A DNA stretch of 64,000 nt from CAVZCK01 sp963773735 (lineage in GTDB: Bacteria; Pseudomonadota; Alphaproteobacteria; Rhizobiales; Rhodomicrobiaceae): NCBI GenBank assembly GCA_963773735.1, contig CAVZCK010000016.1, positions 1 through 64,000 on the forward strand, given 5' to 3'. The notes under the pieces are model-generated. The model was not told the origin of the DNA and made no database searches. It saw only the letters and a program-made list of their open reading frames with translations. The translations under genes were made by a program, and so were the position numbers. Shown here in pieces: positions 7,504 through 16,793 of this stretch (the stretch's first letter is position 1; the number at the start of each line of letters is the position of its first letter).

Positions 7504-8616
7504 ATGCTCATCGGCGTTCCGAAGGAGATCAAGACAGACGAATATCGCGTCGGGCTCACCCCGGCGACTATCGCCGAATTGGTCGCGAGAGGCCATAGCG
7601 TCGATGTTGAGACGCATGCGGGAGAGGGCGCGGGCATCAGCGACGATGAATACGCGGCCGTCGGAGTCCGGCTTGTCGCAACCGCCGATGAGATTTTCCA
7701 ACGCGCCGAACTGATCGTGAAAGTGAAGGAGCCACTTGCCTCCGAGCGACAGAAATTGAGACGTGGACAGATGATCTTCACCTATCTGCATCTCGCCGCC
7801 GACCCTGAACAGGCGAATGATCTCCTGGCGTCCGGCGTGACCGCTATCGCTTACGAGACCGTGACCGATGAAGCCGGAAAATTGCCCCTGCTCACGCCGA
7901 TGTCGAAGGTCGCCGGCCGCATGGCGGCCCAGGTCGCGGCCCATTTTCTTGAGCGCCCATATGGCGGACGCGGCATTCTGCTCGGCGGCATTGACACTGT
8001 GCCTTCGGCCGAGGTGGTTGTCCTCGGCGGCGGCGTGGTCGGACGCAACGCGATCGAGAATGCAACCGGAATGGGCGCCGCTGTCACCGTCGTAACGCGA
8101 AGCGCCGAAACCCAGCGATCCCTGGCGCAGCATTTCGGTGAACGCATTCGTGTCGCCGCGGCCGATGAAAAGACGATCGAAGCCCTCTGCACATCCGCCG
8201 ACGTCGTGATCGGCGCCGCGCTGGTCGCGGGGGCTATGGCGCCGAAGCTCGTCTCGGCACGGACGGTTGCGGCGATGAAGCCCGGCGCCGTCATCGTCGA
8301 TGTCTCGATTGACCAGGGTGGCTGCTTCGAGACATCCCGGCCGACGACACATTCGCAGCCCACCTACATGGTGAACGGCGTTCTGCATTACTGCGTGGCC
8401 AACATGCCGGGGGCCGTACCGCGGACATCCACCTTCGCGCTCGACAATGCGACGCGTCCCTTCATTCTGGCGCTGGCGGACAAGGGCTTTCCCCGAGCCC
8501 TGATCGATGACGCGCATTTGCGGAACGGGCTCAACGTGCATGACGGCAAGATCACCTGCCGCGCCGTGGCGGATGCGCTTCGGCTGGCCTATACGCCTGC
8601 CGCAGACGTCCTATGA
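7504..8616 (+). CDS. ald: Alanine dehydrogenase
   Basis: NAD-dependent L-alanine dehydrogenase (pyruvate + NH4+ + NADH to alanine), 370 residues, the standard length. Hallmarks: MLIGVPKEIKTDEYRVGLTP, VKVKEPLASE with the substrate-contacting lysines, FTYLHLAADPEQANDLL, the Rossmann motif VVLGGGVVGRNAIENATGMG, and VDVSIDQGGCFETSRPTTHS followed by the YCVANMPGAVPRTS block. A gggagaa ribosome binding site lies just upstream. Reductive alanine formation is a known way to reoxidise NADH under oxygen limitation, which fits the neighbouring genes; a FixK half-site at 7442 is imperfect. Confidence 0.96.
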   Translation: MLIGVPKEIKTDEYRVGLTPATIAELVARGHSVDVETHAGEGAGISDDEYAAVGVRLVATADEIFQRAELIVKVKEPLASERQKLRRGQMIFTYLHLAADPEQANDLLASGVTAIAYETVTDEAGKLPLLTPMSKVAGRMAAQVAAHFLERPYGGRGILLGGIDTVPSAEVVVLGGGVVGRNAIENATGMGAAVTVVTRSAETQRSLAQHFGERIRVAAADEKTIEALCTSADVVIGAALVAGAMAPKLVSARTVAAMKPGAVIVDVSIDQGGCFETSRPTTHSQPTYMVNGVLHYCVANMPGAVPRTSTFALDNATRPFILALADKGFPRALIDDAHLRNGLNVHDGKITCRAVADALRLAYTPAADVL

Positions 8617-8802
8617 CATCGATGCAGACCCTATTGTCGCTGCGGTGCAGGAATAAGGCTGGATCTCGCAGCCTATGTTTCTCCGGCTAGGCCCAGCATG
8701 CGTTGGCATCCTCTGCCTCGGCGACGCCGGCGCAGTTGGGCGGGCGGCGATCTGGATGTCTGCAACTCCCAATAAAATGTCCGCTCTCCGGCTCGGTCCC
8801 AT

Positions 8803-8816
8803 TTGATCCGGGTCAA
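8803..8816. promoter_or_regulatory. FixK/FNR-type box upstream of the acetyl-CoA synthetase remnant
   Basis: TTGATCCGGGTCAA, a TTGA-N6-TCAA palindrome. A start site 41 bases from its centre would fall near 8850, just ahead of the ATG at 8871 that has an aaggg ribosome binding site. Confidence 0.65.
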
Positions 8817-8839
8817 GGCGGCCTGCAGAACGCTCCTGC

Positions 8840-9587
8840 ATGCTTGAAAAACAATTTATCAAGGGTGCGCTATGGCGTGGGAACGGATTCGGAAGCGTCC
8901 CGAGGATTAGCCTCGGCGTCAATCTTCCCGATTACGAGGAGTACGCAAAGACGTTCTCCTGGGCTCAGGCTCGATCGCTGCTCGACGGCCTGCCCGCCGG
9001 CGGCCTTAATATTGCGCATGAGGCGGTGGAGCGCCATGTGCTGGCCGGCCGCGGCGGCAAGCTGGCGTTGCGCTGGATCGGGCGCGATGAGCGGCGTCAG
9101 GATTTCACCTATGCGGCCCTTAGTTCTGCTGTAAGCCGGTTCGCCAATGTTCTGGCGCAGCGCGGGGTGATGAAGGGCGACCGCGTCTTCTCGGTGCTCG
9201 GCCGCGTCCCCGAGCTCTATATCGCCGCGCTCGGCGCACTCAAGAATGGCAGCGTTTTTTCGCCGCTGTTCTCGGCCTTCGGACCGGAGCCGATCAAGGA
9301 TGATCGATCTGCGCAGCTTGCGCCCGCTCGATGACACCACGATCATGGCGTCGGTCGCCAAGACACGGCGGGCGGTCATCGTCGACGAGGGCTGGCGCAG
9401 CGGCAGTCTTTCGGCGGAGATCTGTACACGCATCATCGAGCAGGCATTCTGGGAGCTGGATGCGCCGATGGGCCGCGTTTGGAGCGAGGAAGTGCCGATC
9501 CCTTATGCCCGGCATCTTGAAATTGCGGCGATCCCCCAGGTGCCAAAGATCGTCGCGGCCGCGAAAGCGGCAATGGGCCGGACATAG
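8840..9587 (+). pseudogene. Fusion remnant: acetyl-CoA synthetase N-terminus joined to 2-oxoacid dehydrogenase E1-beta C-terminus
   Basis: The first part (to about 9296) is the N-terminal 150 residues of an AMP-forming acyl/acetyl-CoA synthetase: LPDYEEYAKTFSWAQARSLL, NIAHEAVERHVL, DFTYAALSS, GDRVFSVLGRVPELYIAALG, NGSVFSPLFSAFGPEPI. It then switches, with a frame change, to the last 95 residues of an E1-beta (transketolase C) chain: MIDLRSLRPLDDTTIMASV, EGWRSGSLSAEI, EVPIPYARHLE. The rest of the synthetase, all of E1-alpha and most of E1-beta are gone, so one large deletion probably fused the ends of an acs-E1a-E1b-E2 operon. The ATG at 8871 with one indel could also be the original start. 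Confidence 0.75.
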
Positions 9588-9596
9588 GGGCGCACC

Positions 9597-9926
9597 GTGG
9601 TCGAATTCCGCATGCCCTCGCGCGGCGCCGATATGGAAGCGGGTAGGCTCGTCGAATGGCTCGTCAAGCCTGGTGACAAGGTCAAGCGCGGCGATATCGT
9701 CGCCGTCGTCGAGACGCAAAAGGGCGCGATTGAGATCGAAACCTTCGATAATGGCGAGGTCGAGGAACTGCTCGTCGCCCTTGAGAGCAAGGTGCCGGTC
9801 GGAACGCCGCTGGCGCGGATTCGCACCGCAGGGGACGTCCAAGCTGCAGGCGCACCTTCCGCGATATGCCTTCGCCATCCTGCTTTGGCCAGTCGTTCGG
9901 CTCGTGGGCCGAGCATCCCAGCATAA
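9597..9926 (+). pseudogene. Truncated E2 (dihydrolipoyl acyltransferase), lipoyl domain only
   Basis: The reading frame begins MVEFRMPSRGADMEAGRLVE and continues through KRGDIVAVVETQKGAIEIET, a complete lipoyl domain with the lipoylated lysine in ETQKGA. Family resemblance stops after VPVGTPLARIRTAGD; the tail is out of frame and the frame ends at 9926. The subunit-binding and catalytic acyltransferase domains (more than 300 residues) are missing. It follows the E1-beta remnant by 9 bases, as in an intact E1-E2 operon. The lipoyl domain could still be made, but no functional complex is encoded here. Confidence 0.75.
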
Positions 9927-10091
9927 AGCACGCCGGCCTCGCTGCTGCCGCAAAAAAGTTGCCTCGCCGTGTCGGAAACCAGCGTCCGCATCCGTCTTCA
10001 TTGCAGTGGGGTCGAGCGGCGCGTCGAGAAAGCTGCCTCATGGCCTCACCTAACATCGGCAGCAAGACAATAACCGAAAGGAGACGACGCC

Positions 10092-10559
10092 ATGACCGAG
10101 TCGAAAACGAAGCCCCTCCCCAACGGAATGCACACCGTAACGCCGCACTTGGTTTGTGCGGGGGCGGCCGACGCCATCGAATTCTATAAGAAGGCCTTCA
10201 ATGCCGTGGAAATGGTGCGGCTGCCGGGTCTGAACGGGAAACTCATGCACGCCTGTATCAAAATCGGAGATTCGGCGGTCCTGTTGGTCGATGAGCACCC
10301 CGACCACGGCTGCCTTGGGCCGAAGTCGCTCAGGGGTTCGCCGGTCACCATTCACCTCTTTGTTGACGATGTCGATGGGTTTGCCGCTCGCGCCGTCGCC
10401 GCAGGCGCGAAAATCACCATGCCGATCGCAGATATGTTTTGGGGTGATCGCTATGGCCAGCTCGAAGATCCGTTTGGTCACCGCTGGTCGGTCGCCACGC
10501 ATGTTCGGGATATGAGCCCGGAGGAGATGCAGCAGGCGATGCAGAAAATGGCTTGCTGA
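10092..10559 (+). CDS. VOC (glyoxalase/PhnB-like) family protein
   Basis: Protein of 155 residues with the two beta-alpha-beta-beta-beta halves of the vicinal-oxygen-chelate fold: VTPHLVCAGAADAIEFYKKA, LPGLNGKLMHACIKIGDSAV, then IHLFVDDVDGFAARAVAAGA and WGDRYGQLEDPFGHRWSVAT. This is the PhnB/YdcJ-like subgroup whose members mostly have no assigned reaction. Ribosome binding site gaaaggag is well placed. It stands alone between decayed genes. Confidence 0.88.
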   Translation: MTESKTKPLPNGMHTVTPHLVCAGAADAIEFYKKAFNAVEMVRLPGLNGKLMHACIKIGDSAVLLVDEHPDHGCLGPKSLRGSPVTIHLFVDDVDGFAARAVAAGAKITMPIADMFWGDRYGQLEDPFGHRWSVATHVRDMSPEEMQQAMQKMAC

Positions 10560-10683
10560 CGGCAGCTACGCCATCGAATCGAAGAGAATGCACAACCCAG
10601 TGACACCTTCGCCGGCGCGACAATCGTCGCCGCCGGCGGTGGACGGTTCATGCTCAAATGAATGCATGCAAAGGAGAAACATC

Positions 10684-10857
10684 GTGGCTTATGTCGATGG
10701 TTTTGTAATCCTGGTGCCTGGCTGCCTCATCGGCATCCCGACGGCGCTTCATAGCCTTGGGCCTGATGCGCGAAAGATGGCGATATCGATCCGAGGCGTC
10801 GAAAACCTGCTCACAGGCTCAGCTTTGATCGATTATCTTATAGATACTATCACATGA
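10684..10857 (+). pseudogene. DUF1428-like remnant
   Basis: After an aaggag ribosome binding site a GTG-started frame reads VAYVDGFVILVP, the signature N-terminus of DUF1428 (YbaA-like) proteins, whose usual length is about 115-120 residues. Resemblance ends after roughly 12 residues; the remaining 45 codons look random. Only the 5' tip of a former gene seems to remain. The flanks (10560-10683 and 10858-11057) hold no gene that I recognise. Confidence 0.5.
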
Positions 10858-11057
10858 TCGGCCGTATATTGACAATGCCCGCTCATTTTCGCAAGCTTGC
10901 CCAAATCGATCCGGGGTCTGCCAGTCCGGCCCAACGCTCGGCGATGCGCTGGCAACGCCCTGCATAGCATTGGATTCCGATCGAAGGCAGACGCACGGGA
11001 GCCCGCATTCAGCGTTTCAGCCTTTGGAAAGTCCGGCTTCGCCGATACAGGAGGGCC

Positions 11058-11940
11058 ATGCGACGAGAGCCGGATACGGTTGCGGTCGGAGCCAAGGTCG
11101 AGCGGCTCGGCTCGGATTTCCGCTGGCCGGGCGGGCGCAAGATCGCCGTCGTCTTCAACCTTGCCTATGAGGGCTGGTCCGATGGCGTTGCGCCGGGGCT
11201 GGGGCCGATGGGCAATCCGCTCCCGGCCGGGGCGTTCGACACCAATGCGCTGCTTTGGGGCGCTTACGGCGACAAGCGCGGCATCGAGCGGCTTCTGCGC
11301 GTGCTCGACCGACGCCGGCTCCAGGCCAGCGTCATGGTCAGCGGCATTTTCGCCGAACGGTCGCCGGCAACGGTCAAGGCGATCGCCGAAGCCGGGCATG
11401 AGATCGTCGCGCATGCCTATGCGCAGGACATCATCCCGGCGAGGCTCACCGCCGAGCAGGTAGAGGCCGACATCCGGAAGACTACGGAAGCGCTCACCGC
11501 CGTAACCGGGCGCGCGCCAGTCGGCTGGATCAGCCCCCGCGGCACGCCTAGTCCCGACAGCGCGCGTCTGCTTGTCGCCGCGGGCTACGCCTGGCATGGC
11601 GACATCTTCGACGACGACCGCCCCTATATGCAGATTTTCGACACCGGCCGCATCGTCGCCATCCCGCTGACCATGGAGATCAACGATCTGCCGCACGCCA
11701 TGCGCTTCGGCCGCTCGCCGCGCGAATTCATCGAGCGCTTCGACGACATCGTTGCGCACAGCCTGCGGGGCGAGGAGCAGGCGATCATGCATCGATGTGA
11801 CCGTGCACTGCCATGTCTATGGCCGTCCATCCGGAGCGTGGGCATTCGATGAGATCGGCCGACGGGTGCAGCGCAATGAGGATCTCTGGATCACGACGCG
11901 CCAGGAGATGGCCGAGCATGTCAGCGCGCTCTTCGATTGA
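11058..11940 (+). CDS. Polysaccharide deacetylase (NodB-homology) family protein, frameshifted
   Basis: About 293 residues if one extra base near 11791 is ignored. The first frame shows the core RKIAVVFNLAYEGWSDGVAP, the pair GIFAERSPATVKAIAEAGHE and IVAHAYAQDIIPARL, and GWISPRGTPSPDSARLL. After the break the frame continues VTVHCHVYGRPSGAW and EDLWITTRQEMAEHV, the expected C-terminus. This is the PuuE/HpPgdA-like subgroup acting on small amides or N-acetyl groups rather than a secreted chitin deacetylase; no signal peptide is seen. Substrate unknown. Neighbouring FAH and amidohydrolase genes suggest a catabolic setting. Confidence 0.82.
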
Positions 11941-12016
11941 AAACAGGGCGGCGTTGCCTAGCCCCGGCCGAGGCGGGCATAATCTGAAATTTTGAGGGTA
12001 GGTGGAGCTGAGGCGA

Positions 12017-12897
12017 ATGAGGATTATTGGCTTCGAAGAGAATGGCGCCTTGCATCTCGGCGTGCTGGACGGCGCCGATATCGTCGATCTGCAGGCGGTG
12101 GACCCGGCGTTCCCCGCGATCTCGGCCGTTGGCTGGCGCAGTCCGGCGGCGATCTTGCGCCGCTTGCCGCGCTCGCCGCGAAGGCAGCCGGCCTCCGCGC
12201 GCAAGCCCGTCGCCGGTCTGCGCTACGCCATGCCGGTCGCCGATCCGGGCAAGATTATCTGTCTCGGCCTCAACTATGTCGATCATATCGCCGAAGGACC
12301 CTATGCCGCGAACCGGCCCGAGGCGCCGACGATCTTCATGCGCTGCCGGACATCGCTGGTGGCGCACGGGCAAGCGATTCTGCGCCCAGCCGTGTCGGAG
12401 ACCCTCGACTATGAGGCCGAGCTTGCCGTGATCATCGGCCGCCGCGCCAAACATCTGACGCTTGCCAACGCTCTTGACTGCGTGGCCGGCTATTCCTGCT
12501 TCAATGACGGCTCGGTCCGCGCCTTCCAGCGCCGCACGACGCAATGGGACATGGGCAAGAATTTCGACCGCACCGGCGGCTTCGGCCCGTATTTCGTCTC
12601 GGCCGACGAGCTGCCGGCGGGCGCAAAGCCGGCCTGAAGATCGAATGCCGGCTTAACGGCATGACGGTGCAGTCGAACACCACCGGCAATATGATGTTCC
12701 CGGTCGCCGAAACGCTCGCCGATATCAGCAAGGGGCTAACCCTCGAACCCGGCGATCTGGTCATTACCGGCACGCCCTCCGGCGTCGGCCACGCCCGCAA
12801 GCCGCCTCTGTGGATGAAGCAGGGCGACGTTTGCGAGGTCGAGATCGAAGGGATCGGCGTGCTGCGCAACCCGGTCGAGGACGAGGACGGCGCGTAG
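12017..12897 (+). CDS. Fumarylacetoacetate hydrolase (FAH) family protein, frameshifted
   Basis: C-C bond hydrolase, decarboxylase or isomerase fold. The FAH core is clear: VADPGKIICLGLNYVDH, RPEAPTIFMRCRTSLVAHGQ, ETLDYEAELAVIIGRRAKHL, VAGYSCFNDGSVRAFQRRTT and, in another frame, MMFPVAETLADISKG and GDLVITGTPSGVGHARKP. The Glu-x-Glu metal site (YEAELAV) is present. The frame changes three times: near 12108 and 12200 (the segment between reads VPRDLGRWLAQSGGDLAPLA) and near 12627. Start has ggtggag upstream. Such enzymes cleave ring-fission products of aromatics; the substrate is not evident. Confidence 0.85.
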
Positions 12898-12931
12898 CGC
12901 TGAATGCGCGTCCGATGCGCGTTCCCTGGGG

Positions 12932-12965
12932 CGTCATTGCCGGGCTTGTCCCGGCAATCCATGCC
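12932..12965. repeat. Dispersed hairpin repeat, family 3
   Basis: An inverted repeat cgtcattgccgg...ccggcaatccatgcc, immediately after the FAH gene. A near-identical copy in inverted orientation lies at 50412-50443. Confidence 0.65.
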
Positions 12966-13063
12966 GATAACTCGGCAGCTTGCTGGGTCGCTTCGAGATG
13001 GCGGCATGGGTCCCTGGCTTTCGCTCCGCTATGCCGGCGATAAGCCAAGGGCGCTGATCGGCT

Positions 13064-14141
13064 CTAAAGCCCGAATAGCCGCTGGGCGTTGCCGCCGGCG
13101 ATGGCGGCCATGACCTCCGGCGATAGGCCGCTCTCCGCTAGGAGCCCGATCGGATCATAGTCGGCCATGTCGAACGGGTAGTCGGTGCCCATCATGATGT
13201 GATCGGCGCCGTAAGCGCCGATGAGCGCCCGAAGCTGCTGCGGCGTGAACACGACCGTGTCGAAATAGATCCGCTTCAGATAGGTGCTGGGCGGCTGCGG
13301 CAGGGCGCCATGCGAGTCGGAGCGCGCGCCCCAGGCGTGGTCGATGCGGCCATGATAGCCGCCAAGGAAGCCGCCGCCATGCGCCGCCATGATCTTCAGG
13401 CCGGGGTGGCGTTCCAGCACGCCGTCGAAGATGAGGTAATGCAGCGCGATGGTCGTCTCTAAGGGATTGCCGATGACGTTGCTGAAATAGAAGCGCCCCA
13501 AGCGCCTGCCGTCGGTGAAGCCGCTCGGATGCACGAACACCCAGGCGCCGAGCGCCTCGGCCTTGGCCCAGAATGGCGCAAAGGCTGGGTCCGACAGTTC
13601 CCGTCCGGCGACATTGGTGAGGATCTCGACGCCCTTGAAGCCGAGCGTCTTCACGGCATATTCCAGCTCCGCAGCGGCGGCCTCGCCGTCCTGCATCGGC
13701 ACCGAGCCGAGCGCGGCGAGCTTGTCCGGATATTTGCCGATATATTCGGCGATGCCGTCATTGATCAGCCGCGCAGCCTTGGCGCCGACTTCGGGCGGCA
13801 CGGCGTAATAGCATTGCGGCGGCGCCGGGCTGACGAGTTGCTTGTCCAGCCCCATCGCGGCCATGTCGGCAAATCGCTGCTCATAAGTGGACATGACCGG
13901 ACGGCGCTCGGCCTCCTGGCGCTTGTTGATCTGCTTGCGTATCGGGCGCGGCGAAGCGGACGAGGGCGTCGGAGGCGGGATCGAGATGCGGCGTGACATA
14001 GTCCAGCGCCGCCTGGATGAAGACATGGCAATGGATATCGATGGTCGGCGATGAGGGCCGGACCTCGCGACCCGGCTTGCCATGCTGGCGCGCCGCTGTC
14101 GGCCCATAACGGTTCCATACTTCGCCTTTTGTCTCAGTCAT
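13064..14141 (-). CDS. Amidohydrolase family protein (ACMSD-like), frameshifted
   Basis: Metal-dependent decarboxylase/hydrolase related to 2-amino-3-carboxymuconate semialdehyde decarboxylase, about 358 residues. The N-terminus (MTETKGEVWNRYGPTAARQH, then IDIHCHVFI with the metal-binding HxH) is in one frame; after a shift near 13950 the rest continues through RRPVMSTYEQRFADMAAMGL, GFKGVEILTNVAGRELSDP, WVFVHPSGF, KIMAAHGGGFLGGYHGRIDH and the terminal GTDYPFDMADYD. Metal ligands (HxH, the two later His, the Asp of GTDYP) are all visible. It is convergent with the FAH gene. Substrate unknown; a ring-cleavage or orsellinate/resorcylate-type decarboxylation is possible. Confidence 0.87.
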
Positions 14142-14222
14142 CCTTGCGCCTCTCCCATGCTGAATTATGGTCCTCGCCTAGCTCAGACTTAGAGCCGGAT
14201 GAGTTCAGTCCGCGACCGATCT

Positions 14223-14331
14223 GCCTCTCCCACTGGGAGAGGGCCGGTGCGAGGGGTTACAAACTATCGATAGGCGTGATCCCCTCACCCGGAATGCTGA
14301 CCCATTCCGACCTCTCCCCTCTGGAGAGGTG
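14223..14331. repeat. Intergenic palindromic repeat, family 4
   Basis: Within the 352-base gap 14142-14493 a block reads cctctcccactgggagaggg, then gtgcgagggg, cccctcaccc and cctctcccctctggagaggt. The nested inverted repeats are those of a bacterial intergenic mosaic element. No gene or promoter was recognised in the rest of the gap. Confidence 0.6.
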
Positions 14332-14493
14332 AACTAAGTATGTCACCGCGCTCTCGCGTTATCACCTTCGCCGATGCCCGCCAAAGCACAAATTAGAAAT
14401 GCTGATGCGCGCCAGTAGCGCTTTTAATTTCGACGGATGATCGCCCGGCAACTATGCTGCAGCAAAGCCTTTCAATGAAGGAAACACTGGAAC

Positions 14494-15714
14494 ATGGCTG
14501 CACATCCCGCAATCTGGAATTTCCGTCTCATCGCTCATCATCAGCTCGGCGGCTTCGGCGGCATGGGCGAGGGCATGTCGATCCAGATCGCGCCGGACGG
14601 CCGCCGCATCCTCTGGCTGGCGCATGAGAGCGCGCCGAAGAATTTCACCGCCGTCGATGTCTCCGATCCGCGCGCGCCGAAGGTGGTCGTGCAGACCGAG
14701 CTTGTGCATGCGGATATGCGCTCGAACTCGCTCGAAGTCAGCGGCAATCTGATGGCGGTGGCCTATCAGTGCAAAAAGCCGGGCATGACACCCGCCGGTT
14801 TCGAGCTGTTCGATATTTCCCGCCCCGAGGAGCCGCGCTCCGTCGCCTTGTTCGATGCCTCCGGCCCCTATTCGCGCGGCGTGCATCAGCTCTGGTTCTG
14901 CGACGGCGAATTCGTGCATATGAGCGCAGGCGCCGCCGATTTTCAGCCGCACAACCAGAAGGACGATCAATGCTACCGGATCGTCGATGTGCGCTCACCG
15001 TCGAAGCCGGTCGAGGTCGGACGCTGGTGGCTGCCCGGCACGCGGGTCGGCGACGAGGTGGCGCCGGTGGCGCGGCATCCGCAGGGCACGGATTTCGGTT
15101 TCCGCGCCCATAACACCAATGTCTATCCCCAGCGTCCGGATCGTTGCTATCTCGGCTATATCGACGCCGGCATGATCATCCTCGACATCTCCGACAAGGC
15201 CAATCCGAGGCCTATCGCGCGCTGGGACAATTCCCCGCCCTATGTCGGCTTCACCCATACAGTGCTGCCGCTATTCGAGCGTGAGCTTCTCATCGTCACG
15301 GACGAGTCCGTCATGGATGAAGCGGCGGACTGGCCGAAGCTGGTGTGGGTGCTCGACAATCGCTGCGAGACCAATCCGGTTCCGATCGCGACCTGCCCGC
15401 CGCCGCCTTTCAATGATTTCGCCGCGCGCGGCGGCCGGTTCGGCGCCCACAACCTTCATGAGAATGTGCCGGTGCCGACCGCCTTCCAGTCCGAGACCAT
15501 CATCTTCGGCACCTTCTTCAACGGCGGCCTGCGCGTCTACGATATTTCCGACCCCTACCGGCCCGTCGAGGCCGGCCATTTCGTGCCGGCTGCCCCGGAC
15601 GGCGCGCCAACCGGCGCCATCCAACTCAACGACGTGTTCGTCGATGAGCGCAGCATCGTCTATACGGTCGATCGTCATGTCGGCGGGCTCTACATCCTTG
15701 AAGCCGATCTCTAA
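14494..15714 (+). CDS. LVIVD-repeat beta-propeller-like protein
   Basis: Intact protein of 406 residues without a signal peptide. Repeated segments of the type 'D-(I/V)-S-x-P-x-x-P' recur: AVDVSDPRAPKVV, LFDISRPEEPRSV, IVDVRSPSKPVEV, ILDISDKANPRPI and VYDISDPYRPVEA. This is the LVIVD repeat pattern, predicted to form a beta propeller. Conserved histidines and aspartates (HADMRSNSLEVSG, GVHQLWFCDGEF, FRAHNTN, GAHNLHEN) line up between repeats, suggesting a metal or ligand site. The following CobW-type GTPase starts at or just past its stop, so a metal-dependent role is an attractive inference. No enzymatic function is known to me for this family. Confidence 0.8.
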   Translation: MAAHPAIWNFRLIAHHQLGGFGGMGEGMSIQIAPDGRRILWLAHESAPKNFTAVDVSDPRAPKVVVQTELVHADMRSNSLEVSGNLMAVAYQCKKPGMTPAGFELFDISRPEEPRSVALFDASGPYSRGVHQLWFCDGEFVHMSAGAADFQPHNQKDDQCYRIVDVRSPSKPVEVGRWWLPGTRVGDEVAPVARHPQGTDFGFRAHNTNVYPQRPDRCYLGYIDAGMIILDISDKANPRPIARWDNSPPYVGFTHTVLPLFERELLIVTDESVMDEAADWPKLVWVLDNRCETNPVPIATCPPPPFNDFAARGGRFGAHNLHENVPVPTAFQSETIIFGTFFNGGLRVYDISDPYRPVEAGHFVPAAPDGAPTGAIQLNDVFVDERSIVYTVDRHVGGLYILEADL

Positions 15715-15727
15715 CTTCGCACCAGGC

Positions 15728-16793
15728 GTGCCATTCCGCGCTGGCCCAGACGGCTTGTTCGGACGTCCCAAGCGTGCACCCGGCGGCAACGGCATTCCTG
15801 TGATCGTCGTCACCGGCTTTCTCGGCGCGGGCAAGACGACGCTGATCCGCGCGCTGCTCGACAGCAAGGACGGCGCCAATTCGGCCGTGATCGTCAACGA
15901 GTTCGGCGAGGTCGGCATCGACGACACCTTGCTGCGCGCCGGCAGCGACGCCACGGTGTTGCTCGGCAATGGCTGTGTCTGCTGCCGGCATTCGAGCGAG
16001 CTGGAGGCGACTTTGCGCGGCCTGTTCATCGACCGCAGCCGAGGCGCGGTACCGAGCTACGAGCGCGTGCTGATCGAGACCAGCGGCCTTACCGATCCGG
16101 GGCCGATCCTGCAAAGTTTCCTTGCCGAGCGCGGGCTCCATGAAACCTACGGTCTGCAGCAGCTCGTCACGGTTATCGACGCGGCGAGCGGAGCGGCGAA
16201 TATCGACACCTATCCGGAGGCGCGCAGCCAGGTGGCGCTTGCCGACCTGATCATTATCACAAAGACCGATCTGGCGCCGCCGCAGGCCATTGAACGCCTT
16301 GAGGCACAGCTCGGCTCGCTCAACGGATCGGCCGGGATCGTTCTGGCGGAAGCCGGAAAGGGCGCATCGCAAGCGCTGATCTCGGGCAGCATGGTACAGG
16401 CGCTCGCCGAACGAGCGATGAGCGGCCACGCCGCGCACAGCACTGGGATCGGCAGCTTCGTCCTGAGCTTCGATACCCCGCTCGACTGGCCGGCCTTCGC
16501 CGTGACCATGCAGATGCTTGCCGCGCTTCGCGGCGCCGATCTTCTGCGCGTGAAAGGTCTTGCTGTCGGTGGACGGAGCGCAGGGGCCGGTCGCGGTCCA
16601 TTATGTGCGGCATCTCGCGCATCCGCCGACGCAGCTCAAGAGCTGGCCGGATGGCGATCGCCGCTCCAGGCTGGTTTTCATCACGCGCAATATCGAGAAG
16701 CAGGCCGTCGCCGATCTGTTCGCCGCGGCGTTCCGGCTGCAACGGCACGGCGCGCATTACAATCCGGGGTTCGAGCCCGAAGCTGGCAGATAG
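15728..16793 (+). CDS. CobW/G3E-family GTPase (metallochaperone), frameshifted
   Basis: G3E GTPase: Walker A GFLGAGKTTLIRALLDS, the metal-site motif GNGCVCCR, a Walker B-like IETSGLTDPGPI and the base-recognition motif TKTD (usual NKxD). The C-terminal CobW_C domain (VDGAQGPVAVHYVRHLAHPP) is reached only after a one-base shift near 16560, where an extra t interrupts the frame. Family members load zinc, cobalt or other metals into client enzymes. Start uncertain: a GTG at 15728 is given, and an in-frame TTG overlapping the previous gene is an alternative. Likely co-transcribed with the LVIVD protein, its possible client. The end overlaps the convergent LysR gene by 37 bases. Confidence 0.87.
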
